From NCBI GenBank assembly GCA_006503475.1, contig RSEH01000286.1:1-57396 (forward strand): a stretch of DNA of 57,396 bases, read 5' to 3'. Source of the stretch: Stentor roeselii. Taxonomy: Eukaryota > Ciliophora > Heterotrichea > Heterotrichida > Stentoridae. The notes beneath the pieces were generated by a model. That model ran no database searches. It saw only the letters and a program-made list of their open reading frames with translations, and had not been told where the DNA came from. Of the stretch, positions 47,815 to 57,396 are shown in pieces; positions within the stretch are counted from its first letter, which is position 1; the number at the start of each line of letters is the position of its first letter. A program made the position numbers and the translations under genes.

Positions 47815-49917
47815 TTAAATATCTTCATCTCGCTTTAATATTGATGTACGACTTGACCTTTGAGACCTTCTAAATTCACTGTCAGGGTCTTCAATAAAAC
47901 TTTTTCTGATAAGCGAAAGGCGAAAAGACGCTTTCCTGATGTTTTCATCTTCTCTTAAAGAGTTGGAACTTGGATACTCTTCAGAGTTCGCGTAAAGTTC
48001 AGCGAAATTCACTCGAACATTTGAAAGATGCTCAACAGAGTCACCTGTGCTGGACTCACGAAAGACTCTTTCACGAACAACAGGGAAAATCTGAGGGTCG
48101 CTGATGCCAGAGACGCTTCTAGGGATTCCGATGATATTTTTACTGGAAAAGCCGCGAAGTCGCTTGACTTTTCTTTCTTTTCTTTGGAAGTTCCCAGATA
48201 AAAACTGCTCTTTTCCGACCAGTCTGGCTTCAGGGCGATTTTTCTGCTCAAGCCACTTTTTTTTGGTGTCTTCCTGGTCGAGGTTGATGATGAAAAAGTG
48301 ACATTTAGTACTATAATGTCCTTTTTGTTCACAAATGTAACATTCAAGGTTAAGATCAGAAAAGTCGTTATTTTCACATTTTTTCTCAATTTTTGAAGTC
48401 ACGTTTAAAGACTCTGGGAATTTTTCACTTAAAGCGTTGAAATTTGCACGAGTAAGACTTAAAACATCTACGAAATCAATGCTATGGGCAGAGGCACAAC
48501 GTGGGTTATTAGTAAAAAAGCTGATTTCTCCGAAGTATTCTTTTTCACTGAGTTCTTTGAAGACAGTTTTAGTTTCAGCTTGATAGATCCTGATTTTTCC
48601 ACTCATGATGAAATACATCTTGTTGGAAAATTCGCCTTCTTCAAGGATGATGTCGCCTGGAGCGAAGGTTTCGCTGATGAGTGTGCGAGCGAGTTGTGAG
48701 ATGAAGTTAGTTTCATATTGACTGAAGATTTTGCAGTACTTGATGACGACTCCATGAATATGTGAATAGATCTCATCGCGAAGAGGCTCTGATAAGAGGA
48801 TAAGGACTTGTTTTTCTTCAAGTTTGTTTTTTTTCTTGTTTTCCCAGACGTAGTCCAGGTACCTACGGACCCGATATTGAAGATTATGTGAAAGTTTCTT
48901 TCTTTTCATGTAACGATTCACTGCTACTGCTTGTTCTCTGTAAGTGTTCTCCACTGCATTCGCCTTTGATACTAGTGACCCGATGCTTCCTATTGTAAAG
49001 GCGAATACTCCACTGGCCATTATCATTGTTGTCATTGCGAATATCTTCTCTTCTATTGTGTAAGGAGTTATGTCACCGTAGCCCACTGTTGACATCGTTG
49101 TAAATGCCCAGTATAAAGAAGTTATGTACTTTTCAAATAGTCCTTTGTTTTGAAGCGATATGTTTGATACCCACGTCACTGGATGCGAGTCCAAACCCTG
49201 GTCGCCGATAAAAAACCAGAGACATGCCGTCCAATGAGCGATAAAAAACACAAAAGTCAGCAATTTCCCAAATACGAAAAGACTCGCCAGGGTGTTACTT
49301 GCAATATAATCTTCTATTTTAATAAGAATTCTTTTTAACTTTGCTAGTCTCACCAACTTCAGAACTTTCAAAAATCTGAAGATTCGAATTAGTCTGAGAA
49401 CTTTAGGAGCTTTATAAGTATTTGAAGTGGAATCACCTCCAAAGACAGATCCTATGAACCAGTTGTAAGGAAGACTGGCGATTATGTCCATCCAGAACCA
49501 GAACTTGATGTAATCTTTGATTATTTCTTTTCTGTTCATTATTAGATTGCCTTTTAGATAAAACCCAGTGTTGAAAGCTGCCAGAATGTCAACCATAAAG
49601 GAAATGTTCATTATAAACTCAAGGTAATCTGTTGTGGTTGAAGGAGTGTCATTAAAACAGATGAAGTACGGAACAGTCAGTGCTTGATAGATAATAAAGA
49701 CTAGAATAATTATATCCCAGAAAACCCTAAAACCTGCCTCAGGATGGAAAATAAATTTCACTTCCCAGGCTTTTTCTTCATGAACTATTTGAGTTGTCAA
49801 CTTTTTTATGTATTTTCGTTCGATTGCTGCAACTTTTGACTTAGGTATCTTTGGAGAAACTTTACTTGTTTTAGATACACTTCTTGATCCCAGGTATTTC
49901 GAATGATATTCTGACAT
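47815..49917 (-). CDS. CNBD-type voltage-gated potassium channel with zinc knuckle
   Basis: 700 residues. Six transmembrane segments: S1 ~65-85, S4 with regular Arg/Lys (~172-197: LRLIRIF ... RLAKLKR), and a pore with TVGYGD (277-282), the K+ selectivity filter. The C-terminal C-linker and cyclic-nucleotide-binding domain (FAPGDIILEEGE, YFGEISFF) is like EAG/HCN/CNG channels. After the CNBD comes a CCHC zinc knuckle, CYICEQKGHYSTKC, followed by a basic disordered tail. A K+-selective channel modulated by cyclic nucleotides is likely; whether the CNBD still binds ligand is unproven. Such channels shape ciliate membrane potential and ciliary reversal. Confidence 0.92.
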   Translation of the reverse strand: MSEYHSKYLGSRSVSKTSKVSPKIPKSKVAAIERKYIKKLTTQIVHEEKAWEVKFIFHPEAGFRVFWDIIILVFIIYQALTVPYFICFNDTPSTTTDYLEFIMNISFMVDILAAFNTGFYLKGNLIMNRKEIIKDYIKFWFWMDIIASLPYNWFIGSVFGGDSTSNTYKAPKVLRLIRIFRFLKVLKLVRLAKLKRILIKIEDYIASNTLASLFVFGKLLTFVFFIAHWTACLWFFIGDQGLDSHPVTWVSNISLQNKGLFEKYITSLYWAFTTMSTVGYGDITPYTIEEKIFAMTTMIMASGVFAFTIGSIGSLVSKANAVENTYREQAVAVNRYMKRKKLSHNLQYRVRRYLDYVWENKKKNKLEEKQVLILLSEPLRDEIYSHIHGVVIKYCKIFSQYETNFISQLARTLISETFAPGDIILEEGEFSNKMYFIMSGKIRIYQAETKTVFKELSEKEYFGEISFFTNNPRCASAHSIDFVDVLSLTRANFNALSEKFPESLNVTSKIEKKCENNDFSDLNLECYICEQKGHYSTKCHFFIINLDQEDTKKKWLEQKNRPEARLVGKEQFLSGNFQRKERKVKRLRGFSSKNIIGIPRSVSGISDPQIFPVVRERVFRESSTGDSVEHLSNVRVNFAELYANSEEYPSSNSLREDENIRKASFRLSLIRKSFIEDPDSEFRRSQRSSRTSILKRDEDI

Positions 49918-49993
49918 GATAAAAAATAATGATATTCAAGATCTATATCTAATAATTTGAGGTAAAATTAAGAAATCTTTAATAAAATCTTAA

Positions 49994-51448
49994 ATGTCAA
50001 GACAAGGGAATAATTTTCCTGAATACCCCAGCTACCCTTACCCGAGTTACCCTTATCCAGTCTACCCTTCCTACCCTCAACCTTTTAATCCCTACTCACC
50101 CTACCCTCCAGGTGTTTATCCCCCATTTGCAAAACCTTTAAAAACAGACTCAATGATTCAAACCGAGTCCCTTCCACCTTCAAAAAAACCTGAAAACCAA
50201 TTCGAGTTCAACCAAATGTACAAAAAACCTTTAAACTCCTTCGAATTCAGCGAATTTCGAGAAAAAACCCTTCCAATGATCCGGCTAAACAAACTTCGAA
50301 AAATTCAAGCTTTAGTGCGAGGATGGTTCACAAGAAAGTTCATCCTTCCCTACAAGCGAAGAGTTCAGTTCTACGCAAGGCGAGTGATGGAGAACCTGAT
50401 CGAGGACTACATTGAGGACAACTTGCTTCCTGAGATAATTCTGGAGATAATAAACACGAATTTCGCATATAAAGACTACAGCCTCTACACCCCGACCTTC
50501 CGCCTGTTGATGCAAATTGCAGATTCAATAGAAAATCAAGTCATTCACCAGCTATGTGAAGAAGCAGTGAAGGAAATAACGAGGTTCATCGTGAATGACT
50601 ACCTCCGCAAAAGAGATGAAGTGCTTATCGTCAACCAACAGTTCGACCCTCTGCACAGGGTGAATGAAGATTTGATAGAAATCGTTCTGTCGCAGGAACT
50701 CAAAGCTCTTGTCTCGCAAGTCGTCAGAGAAGGCGCAAGTGATTATCTTGTTGAGACCAAAGCTTTGAATATCTTGAACACACAGTTCATTCCTGTCTAT
50801 TGTCGAGAAGTCATCAATCAAGCCGCCTGGGAAATAGTTCAAGAAAATATTTTTAATGAAATCTTGGAATTTGTCATTCAACAGAATAATATTGATATTA
50901 TTACTGACTCTGCTGAAGGTGAAAAGGATAGAATCGACTTAGAAACTTTAGACCGCGCTTTTAATGGATTTTTACAGAGAAGTATCATGAAAGAAGCTAT
51001 TAATGAGTTGATTTTAATGAATCAGGAATACCGGGACTATGAGTTTCGAAATGAATTCGTTGAAAAAGTCTCAGAAGATGAATTGAGCCAGTTCGCGATG
51101 GATGACGATTTCAAACCTTTAAAAAAAGGAAATGATTCAGGCAGGTCTGAGATTTTTATCAATAATTCTTCGATTTCAGCAGGAAAAGCCTCTCCAGGTG
51201 TTCAAGGCTCGAAAGCAAGAGACTTTCCTCGTGCAGGGAACGAGTTGAATAAAGGAGTCAGTCCTTCCAAGCCTCAAGGAAAGCGCGAAGTTCCAGAAAA
51301 CAAGGCTTCTTACGAAGTGCCTTCCGGGTTCACTGCGCCGAAATCGCCTCGTAACAAGCGACATCCAGTTATTTCTGACTTCCCAGAAGCCAACCCTGTT
51401 TCTCACGGGCGAAAAGGGACCAAGACTTACTTTCCTGGAGACTCGTAA
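49994..51448 (+). CDS. IQ-motif protein with YPxYP repeats
   Basis: 484 residues. The N-terminus (8-45) is a Tyr/Pro-rich repeat (YPSYPYPSYPYPVYPSYPQP). An IQ motif lies at ~97-117 (KIQALVRGWFTRKFI), a calmodulin-binding site. An alpha-helical, Ile/Glu-rich region of ~250 residues follows, then a Ser/Lys/Pro-rich basic tail. The central region is not recognised. The CHMP7 gene starts 10 bp after its stop. Confidence 0.8.
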   Translation: MSRQGNNFPEYPSYPYPSYPYPVYPSYPQPFNPYSPYPPGVYPPFAKPLKTDSMIQTESLPPSKKPENQFEFNQMYKKPLNSFEFSEFREKTLPMIRLNKLRKIQALVRGWFTRKFILPYKRRVQFYARRVMENLIEDYIEDNLLPEIILEIINTNFAYKDYSLYTPTFRLLMQIADSIENQVIHQLCEEAVKEITRFIVNDYLRKRDEVLIVNQQFDPLHRVNEDLIEIVLSQELKALVSQVVREGASDYLVETKALNILNTQFIPVYCREVINQAAWEIVQENIFNEILEFVIQQNNIDIITDSAEGEKDRIDLETLDRAFNGFLQRSIMKEAINELILMNQEYRDYEFRNEFVEKVSEDELSQFAMDDDFKPLKKGNDSGRSEIFINNSSISAGKASPGVQGSKARDFPRAGNELNKGVSPSKPQGKREVPENKASYEVPSGFTAPKSPRNKRHPVISDFPEANPVSHGRKGTKTYFPGDS

Positions 51449-51458
51449 TAATAATCAT

Positions 51459-52688
51459 ATGAAATCTGCTGAAAAAGTACTCTACTCGATGGAAGAATGG
51501 CAAAATGACTGGAAAGCACATGCTTTGTTCTGTGCTTATGATGGAGAACCTGGTGAAGAGTACGTCATTGAGTTTTGGAAAAGAGCTATTCAAGCACTTT
51601 TTGATGAACATGTTCAGGGATTGGCTCTTACCCTTGATGAACTTAAAGTCATCACACGGAGAAAGGGAAGAAGTCCCACTGGACTTGAAGAGATCGTCAA
51701 GGAACTTGTTAAAAGAGGAGAACTTTTTGATAATCATGAAATCATTGAAAAGGTTAAAGATAAAAAAGCTCAAAAATCTTGGAAAACTTGGGCTGGAAGG
51801 AAAATCAGTAAATTTTGGACATGTTCTTCAAATCAGTTCTCGTTTATCAGTTGTAAAAAACTGGAAAAAACTTTAGAAAATATCAGAAAGTTTTGTAAAG
51901 AAAAACAGAGGAACTTGTTTGTGAGGCATGAAATTAAAGAAATTTTTGGGTTAAGTGAGACTGACTTGGAGATTGTTTTTAATTACTTAGAACTTCAGGA
52001 TGGCCTTGTTGTTAAAATGCAAGAAATAGGTGATGAGATGTACCAGTTTGTAAAGTTTAAAGTTTTTGAAGGTGATGAAATGGAAATCTACCCTCAGGAC
52101 ACGGTTTTGTTCAACCTTCAGAAGACCTCAGATAAAATTGAAGAAAAATGTAATGAACTTATTATTAACTCTAATGACTTGAAACTAAAAATCATTCAAG
52201 AGTTAAAAAAAAACAAAACCACTGCAAAACAGTTCTTGATCATGAAGAAATTTGTTGATAAGAAAATAGAACAACTTCAAGCAGCGAAATTAAATATTGA
52301 ACAGCAAAAAATTTCTATTGAACAAGCTGTTATTAATAAAACTATCGTCGAAACTATGAAGAAATCGAATCAGGTCATGAAAGAATCACTTCTGGACCTT
52401 GGAGAAGTTGATAAAGTCATCCAAGATTCCAAAGATCTCATCGATCAACAAAATGAAATCGCAGAAGGATTAGCTGGACCTATTCATGAAATTGATCAAG
52501 ACCTTGATGAAGAGTTTGAAAGTCTTCAAGTTTTAGAAATACCAGAAGTACCTGATTATGATATTATAAAAAAAAAGCGAAAAATTTCAGAAGACGTAGA
52601 AAAAGAAAGTGAAATTCAGGAAAATCAAAGTTTTTATAGATTTGAAGATAGGAATGAAAAAAGAGTCAAATTTTTAGAGATGTTATAA
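51459..52688 (+). CDS. CHMP7: CHMP7, ESCRT-III protein
   Basis: 409 residues. The N-terminal half (~1-200) has a winged-helix-like region resembling the CHMP7 ESCRT-II-like domain. The C-terminal half is a Snf7-type helical core beginning YPQDTVLFNLQ and continuing through VMKESLLDLGEVDKVIQD to an acidic tail that could hold a MIM motif. CHMP7 recruits ESCRT-III to the nuclear envelope and ER for sealing and quality control; in a ciliate with nuclear division inside an envelope the role is plausible. A decayed copy of its tail lies at 54387-54655. Confidence 0.88.
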   Translation: MKSAEKVLYSMEEWQNDWKAHALFCAYDGEPGEEYVIEFWKRAIQALFDEHVQGLALTLDELKVITRRKGRSPTGLEEIVKELVKRGELFDNHEIIEKVKDKKAQKSWKTWAGRKISKFWTCSSNQFSFISCKKLEKTLENIRKFCKEKQRNLFVRHEIKEIFGLSETDLEIVFNYLELQDGLVVKMQEIGDEMYQFVKFKVFEGDEMEIYPQDTVLFNLQKTSDKIEEKCNELIINSNDLKLKIIQELKKNKTTAKQFLIMKKFVDKKIEQLQAAKLNIEQQKISIEQAVINKTIVETMKKSNQVMKESLLDLGEVDKVIQDSKDLIDQQNEIAEGLAGPIHEIDQDLDEEFESLQVLEIPEVPDYDIIKKKRKISEDVEKESEIQENQSFYRFEDRNEKRVKFLEML

Positions 52689-53106
52689 TTTTGTTTATTT
52701 CAGTAATATTTTTATTTATTATAGATAAATAAATAGAGTTAAAAAAAATCACAAGTTTTTTTGGTTCAAGGAAAAGAATAAGTTTTGTGAATTTTGAATA
52801 ATGGAACGAGGAACTTGAGTGTTATGGGTCTAGAAGAATGGTAATTAAAGAAGGATAAAGAAAGTTATTACCAAAGAAAATACTTGAAGTGGGCACCTTA
52901 GTAATTTTTGTGGAAGATAAATAATTATATATATATGAATAATTGTAAAAAATATTTCAAATCAATTAAAGGATGGACAAATTGTAATGCGGCTTTCTTC
53001 TATGCTTTGACAAATACCTGGTTAAAAGTACGTGATTCAGTTCAAATAATCCTAGAAAGCATTTTATAAAAATGGCATCAGAGTGTATCATCCGAACTTA
53101 TAAAGT
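52689..53106. other. AT-rich intergenic region
   Basis: 418 bp between CHMP7 and the broken trypsin-like gene. No gene was seen; a short ATATATAT run lies near 52927. Protein-like fragments are too short to call. Confidence 0.5.
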
Positions 53107-54091
53107 ATGACCGAAGCACTTCTGAGAGGCATTGACAATAAATTTCAGGAAGTTCAATCATCTGATCAAATTTCTCTATTCGGAGGCTATGCAATAGCAA
53201 AGTTCAAGAATTGTGGGACTGGTTTTGTAATAAAAAAAGAAACTAGGCAAGTGAGCAACATCAGCCCATATTTTCATTGAAGACTTCCTTTTTCTAGTTC
53301 AGCGATAACATTTAAAATAGGAGATCAGACATACCATGCAACTCCATTGAAAATAAGTCCAGACTGGTCAGATTCTAACTTTTATCTGGATCCAATCAGC
53401 GTATTCCTTTCTATTCCTAAAGATTGGATCCACTGTGAGCTGAGTTTACAATCTGCAAGTGGATACGATAGCCTGGTAGCTTTAGAAGTCATCGACAGTT
53501 CATCTCTTTCGATAGGAACTCAAGTCTCAGCTATGGGATTTTCGTTAAAACTAAAAAGATCAAAGATGAATTATACTGTTCCATCTTCTGATCATGCTGA
53601 ACAGATTGATCTTATATCAAACATAAATTCAGTTAAAGGACTCAAGCATTTTAATGGAACTGTTTTAGGATGCAATGATATTATTTGTGCTAATTGATCT
53701 ACATTGAATGAAATGTCAGGATGTCCTTTGCTTATTGAAAATAAGGGAAAGTTTCAAGTTGTTGGCTTGTTGAATGGTTGTCGTCCTTCTTTGCTTCACT
53801 TTTATTCAGTAAGAATTTTGGATAGTCAAGAGACTGATATAAGGATGATACAGCTTTTGAAAAAGACAATGTTGGAAAAATTGAGTAGTATGGCTCCAAC
53901 TCTACGTCTTTCATCGATTTTAAATTTTATATCAGCGGATTGAAGAATTTTTAAAAGACCCTACTCAAGTGAATATACTCTTCGAAGCTCTTGATTCGAT
54001 TTACAATGAAGCAAGTAAATTTGAGGAAATGTCAGGCTGCAGAGTGAGCTATAATGTTTTCATTTCTTCTAAGTTCTTCAATATCTTATAG
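53107..54091 (+). pseudogene. Broken trypsin-like serine protease gene
   Basis: From ATG 53107 one frame is open for 278 codons except for TGA at 53278 and 53695, then reaches TGA at 53941; the frame next to it continues protein-like to TAG at 54089. The reading has features of a trypsin/HtrA-like fold: GTGFVIKK near the N-terminus, a His before the first TGA, a VFLSIPKDW strand where the catalytic Asp often sits, and NEMSGCPLL with VVGLLNG where the GxSGxP catalytic-Ser motif and its following strand are expected. Stops and a frameshift indicate inactivation. No splice pair of 15-16 nt removes the stops. Confidence 0.6.
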
Positions 54092-54138
54092 TTAGATCTT
54101 TAATTATTTCTAAGTTCTTAAATATCTTATAGTTAGAT
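54067..54138 (+). repeat. 41-bp-period direct repeat
   Basis: A 31-bp segment beginning TTCTAAGTTCTT and ending AGTTAGAT occurs at 54067 and again at 54108 with one substitution. It is a tandem duplication overlapping the end of the broken protease gene. Confidence 0.85.
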
Positions 54139-54386
54139 GATTTTATATTTGGGTCAATTTGCAAGTTCTCAAGGTGACATACCCCAAATAAACCTATTTT
54201 ACTTTAAGGAGTACATGAAAGCATAATGAATTTGATTCTCTTGAAAAATTAGCATAAGACCAGCTTCATATTCAAATTAATGTGATATTTATTATAAAAA
54301 TTTAGATGAATATCTCTCGAAAGTTTAGCTTAGGTTACATGAAATAACAATTACTCTTAAAAATAATCTTGACTCTAATTAATCAA

Positions 54387-54655
54387 AAATCTAATCAGGC
54401 CTAGAAATAATTTCCTCCTCGACCTAGATGAAGATGATTAAGTCATTAAGGATCGCAAAGACCTCATTGATAAAAAACGAAATTGCAGTAGGCTTACCTT
54501 GATTGATTCACGGACTCGATCAAAACCTTGATAAGAGTTTGAGAGTCTCAAAATGGTATAAATTAAAGAACTTACCCAATATGAAATCATTTAGTAAGCG
54601 AAACTTACAGAAGATGAATAAAATTCAGTAATATTTAATAAAAATCAAGATTTGA
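54387..54655 (+). pseudogene. Decayed copy of the CHMP7 3' coding region
   Basis: This aligns by eye along its length with CHMP7 bases ~52363-52650. Matching landmarks in order: AATCAGG, AAAGACCTCATTGAT against AAAGATCTCATCGAT, GAAATTGCAGTAGGCTTA against GAAATCGCAGAAGGATTA, GATCAAAACCTTGAT against GATCAAGACCTTGAT, AAGCGAAA, and a final AAATTCAG. It has small indels, a TAA where CHMP7 has Lys and a TGA where it has Gly. Only the tail of the gene is present. Confidence 0.75.
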
Positions 54656-55993
54656 ATACATAAATATAGTTCTTAAGTTTTGATATTGTGATGAAGACCT
54701 GATAAGTTAAAGGAAATGAAATAAAGTTAGAAAGAAAAGATGCTTGTAGGATCAAACAAGTACTTAAATAAGAAAAATGCTTTAATAAGGCATCAAGTGG
54801 TGCTTATTAAGATAGCCGATTGATAGTTTGTTCCTAGAGTGAAAATATTAGAAATAAAAATGTATTTGATAGATTTTTTAGTGTGATTTATAAACTTATA
54901 ATGACAATTTTTCTATTGATTTTGGTTATTATATATTCTTAGTATTCATCGAATCCAAGATACTATCATTTTACTTAAATTTTTTTTACATAAGTTAGCA
55001 TATATCCCTAATATTTATACTTTTTACTCAATTTGACTTTCAAATTATCAAGCCGTAATAAAGAATAATAAACCATTTTATATACTAAAATATTATAAAG
55101 GCTCGATGTAAGTCTCATTCAAACTTCTCGATTTCACCTAATATTCAAATATTAAATCTCTTTGAAGAACAGATTTCATTCATTTTAGAAATCGAGTCCA
55201 TAAGGATGATTGAAATCCTCTTGAAAAATATGGGTATTGACATTTTATATAACTCTCCAAATAAAAATTATTCTTAACTTTCTCAACCAAGAGGAGAAAG
55301 TTGAATTAATATCCAAATTTTATCATCTTATTATAATTAACCACTTGAATCAATAATTTCAGGAATATACTTTTCTCAATATCTCAAAAATTGGGTATTA
55401 TAGAAACTTTTATTGTACAAAGAGAGATAATTGATTCCTGTTCAAAATTAATGATTAACTTATTGCAAAATTGAAGAAGGTTGTTCAATTTTCAAGATTA
55501 CCCACTCTTAGTCTTTTTATATAATTGTCCTTTTTTAGCTACTTCTTCCTTCTATTCGTTTAGAGTAATAATAGTTCATCAATCTCAATCAAAAGTGTAG
55601 TTTTTTACTATAAACTCAAGAATTCTATGTAATACTTATTGAATTTATTAAACTACTATTCAAATTTATATAATTATACTACCATTAAGGCTCTCATTGG
55701 ATTTTTAAAGGGCTTCATGGAATTTTTTGAAGAAAACTTGATATATGATATCTCAGACTATTATTTGTTTCATAGGTTAGCCTTTAAAACTGAAAACTTA
55801 TAGAAATTAATTGAAATTTAGCTCATCCATATATGTTATACTTTTTGGAATAAAATCGTTTGGATCACTCTCACTCTCTAAACTGAATAACAATGAAGAA
55901 TACTTAACATCTAAGGTTTTCTTTCATTCTCAGGTATCCTTAGTCTCTGCCAAATTTGAATTTATTCCAAATTAATTTCAACCATTAATATAA
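54656..55993. other. AT-rich gene-free region
   Basis: 1.3 kb with no ORF of interest, no RNA gene and no repeat that stands out. It ends at the start of the right-hand surface-protein gene. Confidence 0.6.
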
Positions 55994-57396
55994 ATGGGCG
56001 TCCTATTCAAACTTTTAGCACTTTATCTAGTTAGTGCTCAGAGTGAGAGGAAATATTCTGCAGAGAACTCTTTTACGAGTGTAGAGGTGCAGTACCAAAG
56101 CAAATCCTTGACATTTACAATGCCTTGTGAACCAGAGTGCGAGTTTTCACAAGAGCATGAAGAGTTGTCATTAATGCTAAATAGTGGAACCTACAATGAT
56201 TTATCAAATCCTTTAGAGGTCAAAAGATCTATGCTATGCGAAAACTATCACATCTTTTCTAAACCTCTTGAAAATTTAAATCCCGACATTGTGGTGAGGG
56301 TCATAAATGAAGGCGATTCCAACCCCTATAAAGTAGAATGCCAAAATACGAAGTCATACCCAGTTCTTTTACAGATATCTAAGACTAAATTGACTTCCTT
56401 AATTTCGGCGATAGGCGCGATCCTTATAAATGAAAATATAAAAAATCACTCACTAAATGTAGGAATTCTTTATGAGAGTAAAGTGAAAAAGCGAGCTACT
56501 AGGTCTTTGTTAACTTGTGACTGCAGTTATGGCTGTAGAGGAACCTATGGATCAACTTGTAATAGTTGTAGTGACTTTTGTTCAACTTGCATGGCTGTAG
56601 TTAACCCGAAGATAGGCTACTTGAGTGGGCTGAGAATCTATAGTTGTAATAATGCAGCAACTTGCTATTCAAACTGTGCAACATGCACAAGCTATTGCAG
56701 TGTATGCAATACTGGATTCGGCTTGGGCACTGGTGGCTGTGTTTGCATCGATACTTGCACTACATGCTACCCAGGGTGTAAAACTTGCAGTCAATCTGGA
56801 GGTGTTTACTGCATTGAATGTGAAAAAGGATATTTTCTGGTCTCTTGGGGTTGCTTGAAATGCCCTAGTTATTGTGCTGATTGCACAAGCACTCAGTGCT
56901 TGGAATGTGTTACTGGAATTCTAATATCAGGAACATGTACTGATTGTACTAGTATCGAACCGTATTCAATTGATGGGGTTTGCCTTGATTGTGATAGTGA
57001 ATGCCTTACATGTGAAGTGGCTGATATTTGCTTGACTTGCATTGATTCTAATTCTGACCCTTCACCAACGAAAGGATGTGTTTGCAGGGAAAAATTTTAT
57101 AGTACTACTAGTTTGACAGTTGATGGATCGTGCAAAGCTTGCCATGCTGCTTGTGAATCATGCAGTCAAGAAAATTTATGTACCACGTGTCTTGTATCTA
57201 AAACAACTACAAGTGACTGCAACTGTAAGACAGGATATTATTTTTTTGGTTATTCTGGTGATGATATATGTGCCAAATGCGATCAAGAATGTCAAACTTG
57301 CTCTGAATCTGATAAGTGTCTTAGTTGTATTGACTCTAATGCTATTCCTGATGAAACAAAAGGATGTGTTTGTAAAAATGGCTATTATAGCAAACA
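55994..57396 (+). CDS. Cysteine-rich surface protein, 3'-truncated by window
   Basis: Open from ATG 55994, directly preceded by in-frame TAA, to the window end: 467 complete codons and no stop. MGVLFKLLALYLVSAQ is a signal peptide. Residues ~20-170 form a cysteine-poor domain. From ~173 onward there are repeated CxxC and CxxxC units (CTTCYPGCKTC, CPSYCADCTSTQCLEC) spaced as in furin-like/GCC2-type repeats. It resembles the left-edge gene in kind, with a signal peptide here and the multi-TM C-terminus presumably beyond the edge. Likely a large plasma-membrane protein; function unknown. Confidence 0.88.
   Translation, partial: MGVLFKLLALYLVSAQSERKYSAENSFTSVEVQYQSKSLTFTMPCEPECEFSQEHEELSLMLNSGTYNDLSNPLEVKRSMLCENYHIFSKPLENLNPDIVVRVINEGDSNPYKVECQNTKSYPVLLQISKTKLTSLISAIGAILINENIKNHSLNVGILYESKVKKRATRSLLTCDCSYGCRGTYGSTCNSCSDFCSTCMAVVNPKIGYLSGLRIYSCNNAATCYSNCATCTSYCSVCNTGFGLGTGGCVCIDTCTTCYPGCKTCSQSGGVYCIECEKGYFLVSWGCLKCPSYCADCTSTQCLECVTGILISGTCTDCTSIEPYSIDGVCLDCDSECLTCEVADICLTCIDSNSDPSPTKGCVCREKFYSTTSLTVDGSCKACHAACESCSQENLCTTCLVSKTTTSDCNCKTGYYFFGYSGDDICAKCDQECQTCSESDKCLSCIDSNAIPDETKGCVCKNGYYSK

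Noticed and set aside
52927-52938. ATATATAT run as a functional element
   Set aside because: Short dinucleotide runs are expected in DNA this AT-rich.
1-57396. tRNA, rRNA, CRISPR arrays, insertion sequences or transposase genes
   Set aside because: None could be recognised on either strand; no transposase-like motif and no cloverleaf-forming segment stood out.

Overview
The window is macronuclear-style DNA of a ciliate and fits a heterotrich, most likely Stentor or a close relative. It is AT-rich, very gene-dense and uses the standard code: TAA, TAG and TGA all end genes, and ORFs of 1069 and 1205 codons contain none of them in frame. Seven introns can be placed, each exactly 15 nt long. A short array of an 8-mer that is a rotation of CCCTAACA, the heterotrich telomere unit, lies inside the window. 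No rRNA, tRNA, CRISPR or insertion sequence was recognised.

Layout. 1-8.75 kb: the 3' part of a cysteine-rich multi-pass surface protein, then a 1831-aa beta-helix surface protein on the minus strand. 8.75-11.2 kb: gene-free, with coding relics. 11.2-20.4 kb: compact genes for a zinc-finger protein with a possible OTU-like region, an ELMO-domain protein, a two-finger C2H2 protein, coiled-coil proteins, an HFxxG-repeat protein and SF-assemblin. 20.7-27.1 kb: a coiled-coil protein, an MFS-like transporter, a membrane RING protein, a second zinc-finger/OTU-like protein, dUTPase, an EF-hand protein and small unknowns. 27.1-38.5 kb: BTAF1/Mot1, Kae1, a cytochrome-b5-reductase-like enzyme, a beta-propeller protein, an Arl GTPase, a Siva-like protein and the SUV3 helicase. 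39.5-52.7 kb: kinesin-3, an oxysterol-binding protein, small unknowns, a coiled-coil RING protein, a CNBD potassium channel, an IQ-motif protein and CHMP7. 53.1-56 kb: gene-poor DNA with a broken trypsin-like gene and a decayed copy of the CHMP7 tail. 56.0-57.4 kb: the 5' part of another cysteine-rich surface protein.

The genes are not an operon or one pathway. They are mostly single-copy housekeeping genes (transcription, tRNA modification, mitochondrial RNA turnover, nucleotide hygiene) mixed with cytoskeletal and ciliary parts, flanked by surface-protein genes and relic-bearing DNA. Intergenic spacing is often below 40 bp, both between divergent start codons and between convergent stop codons. 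The clearest unexplained patterns are: all seven 15-nt introns carry A at position 10 and place an in-frame stop if retained, with the way they do so tied to intron phase; an interstitial telomere-like array; strand-mirrored G-depleted leaders upstream of start codons; two proteins with C-terminal CaaX boxes, one of them a kinesin-3; and a decayed duplicate of the CHMP7 tail near its parent.
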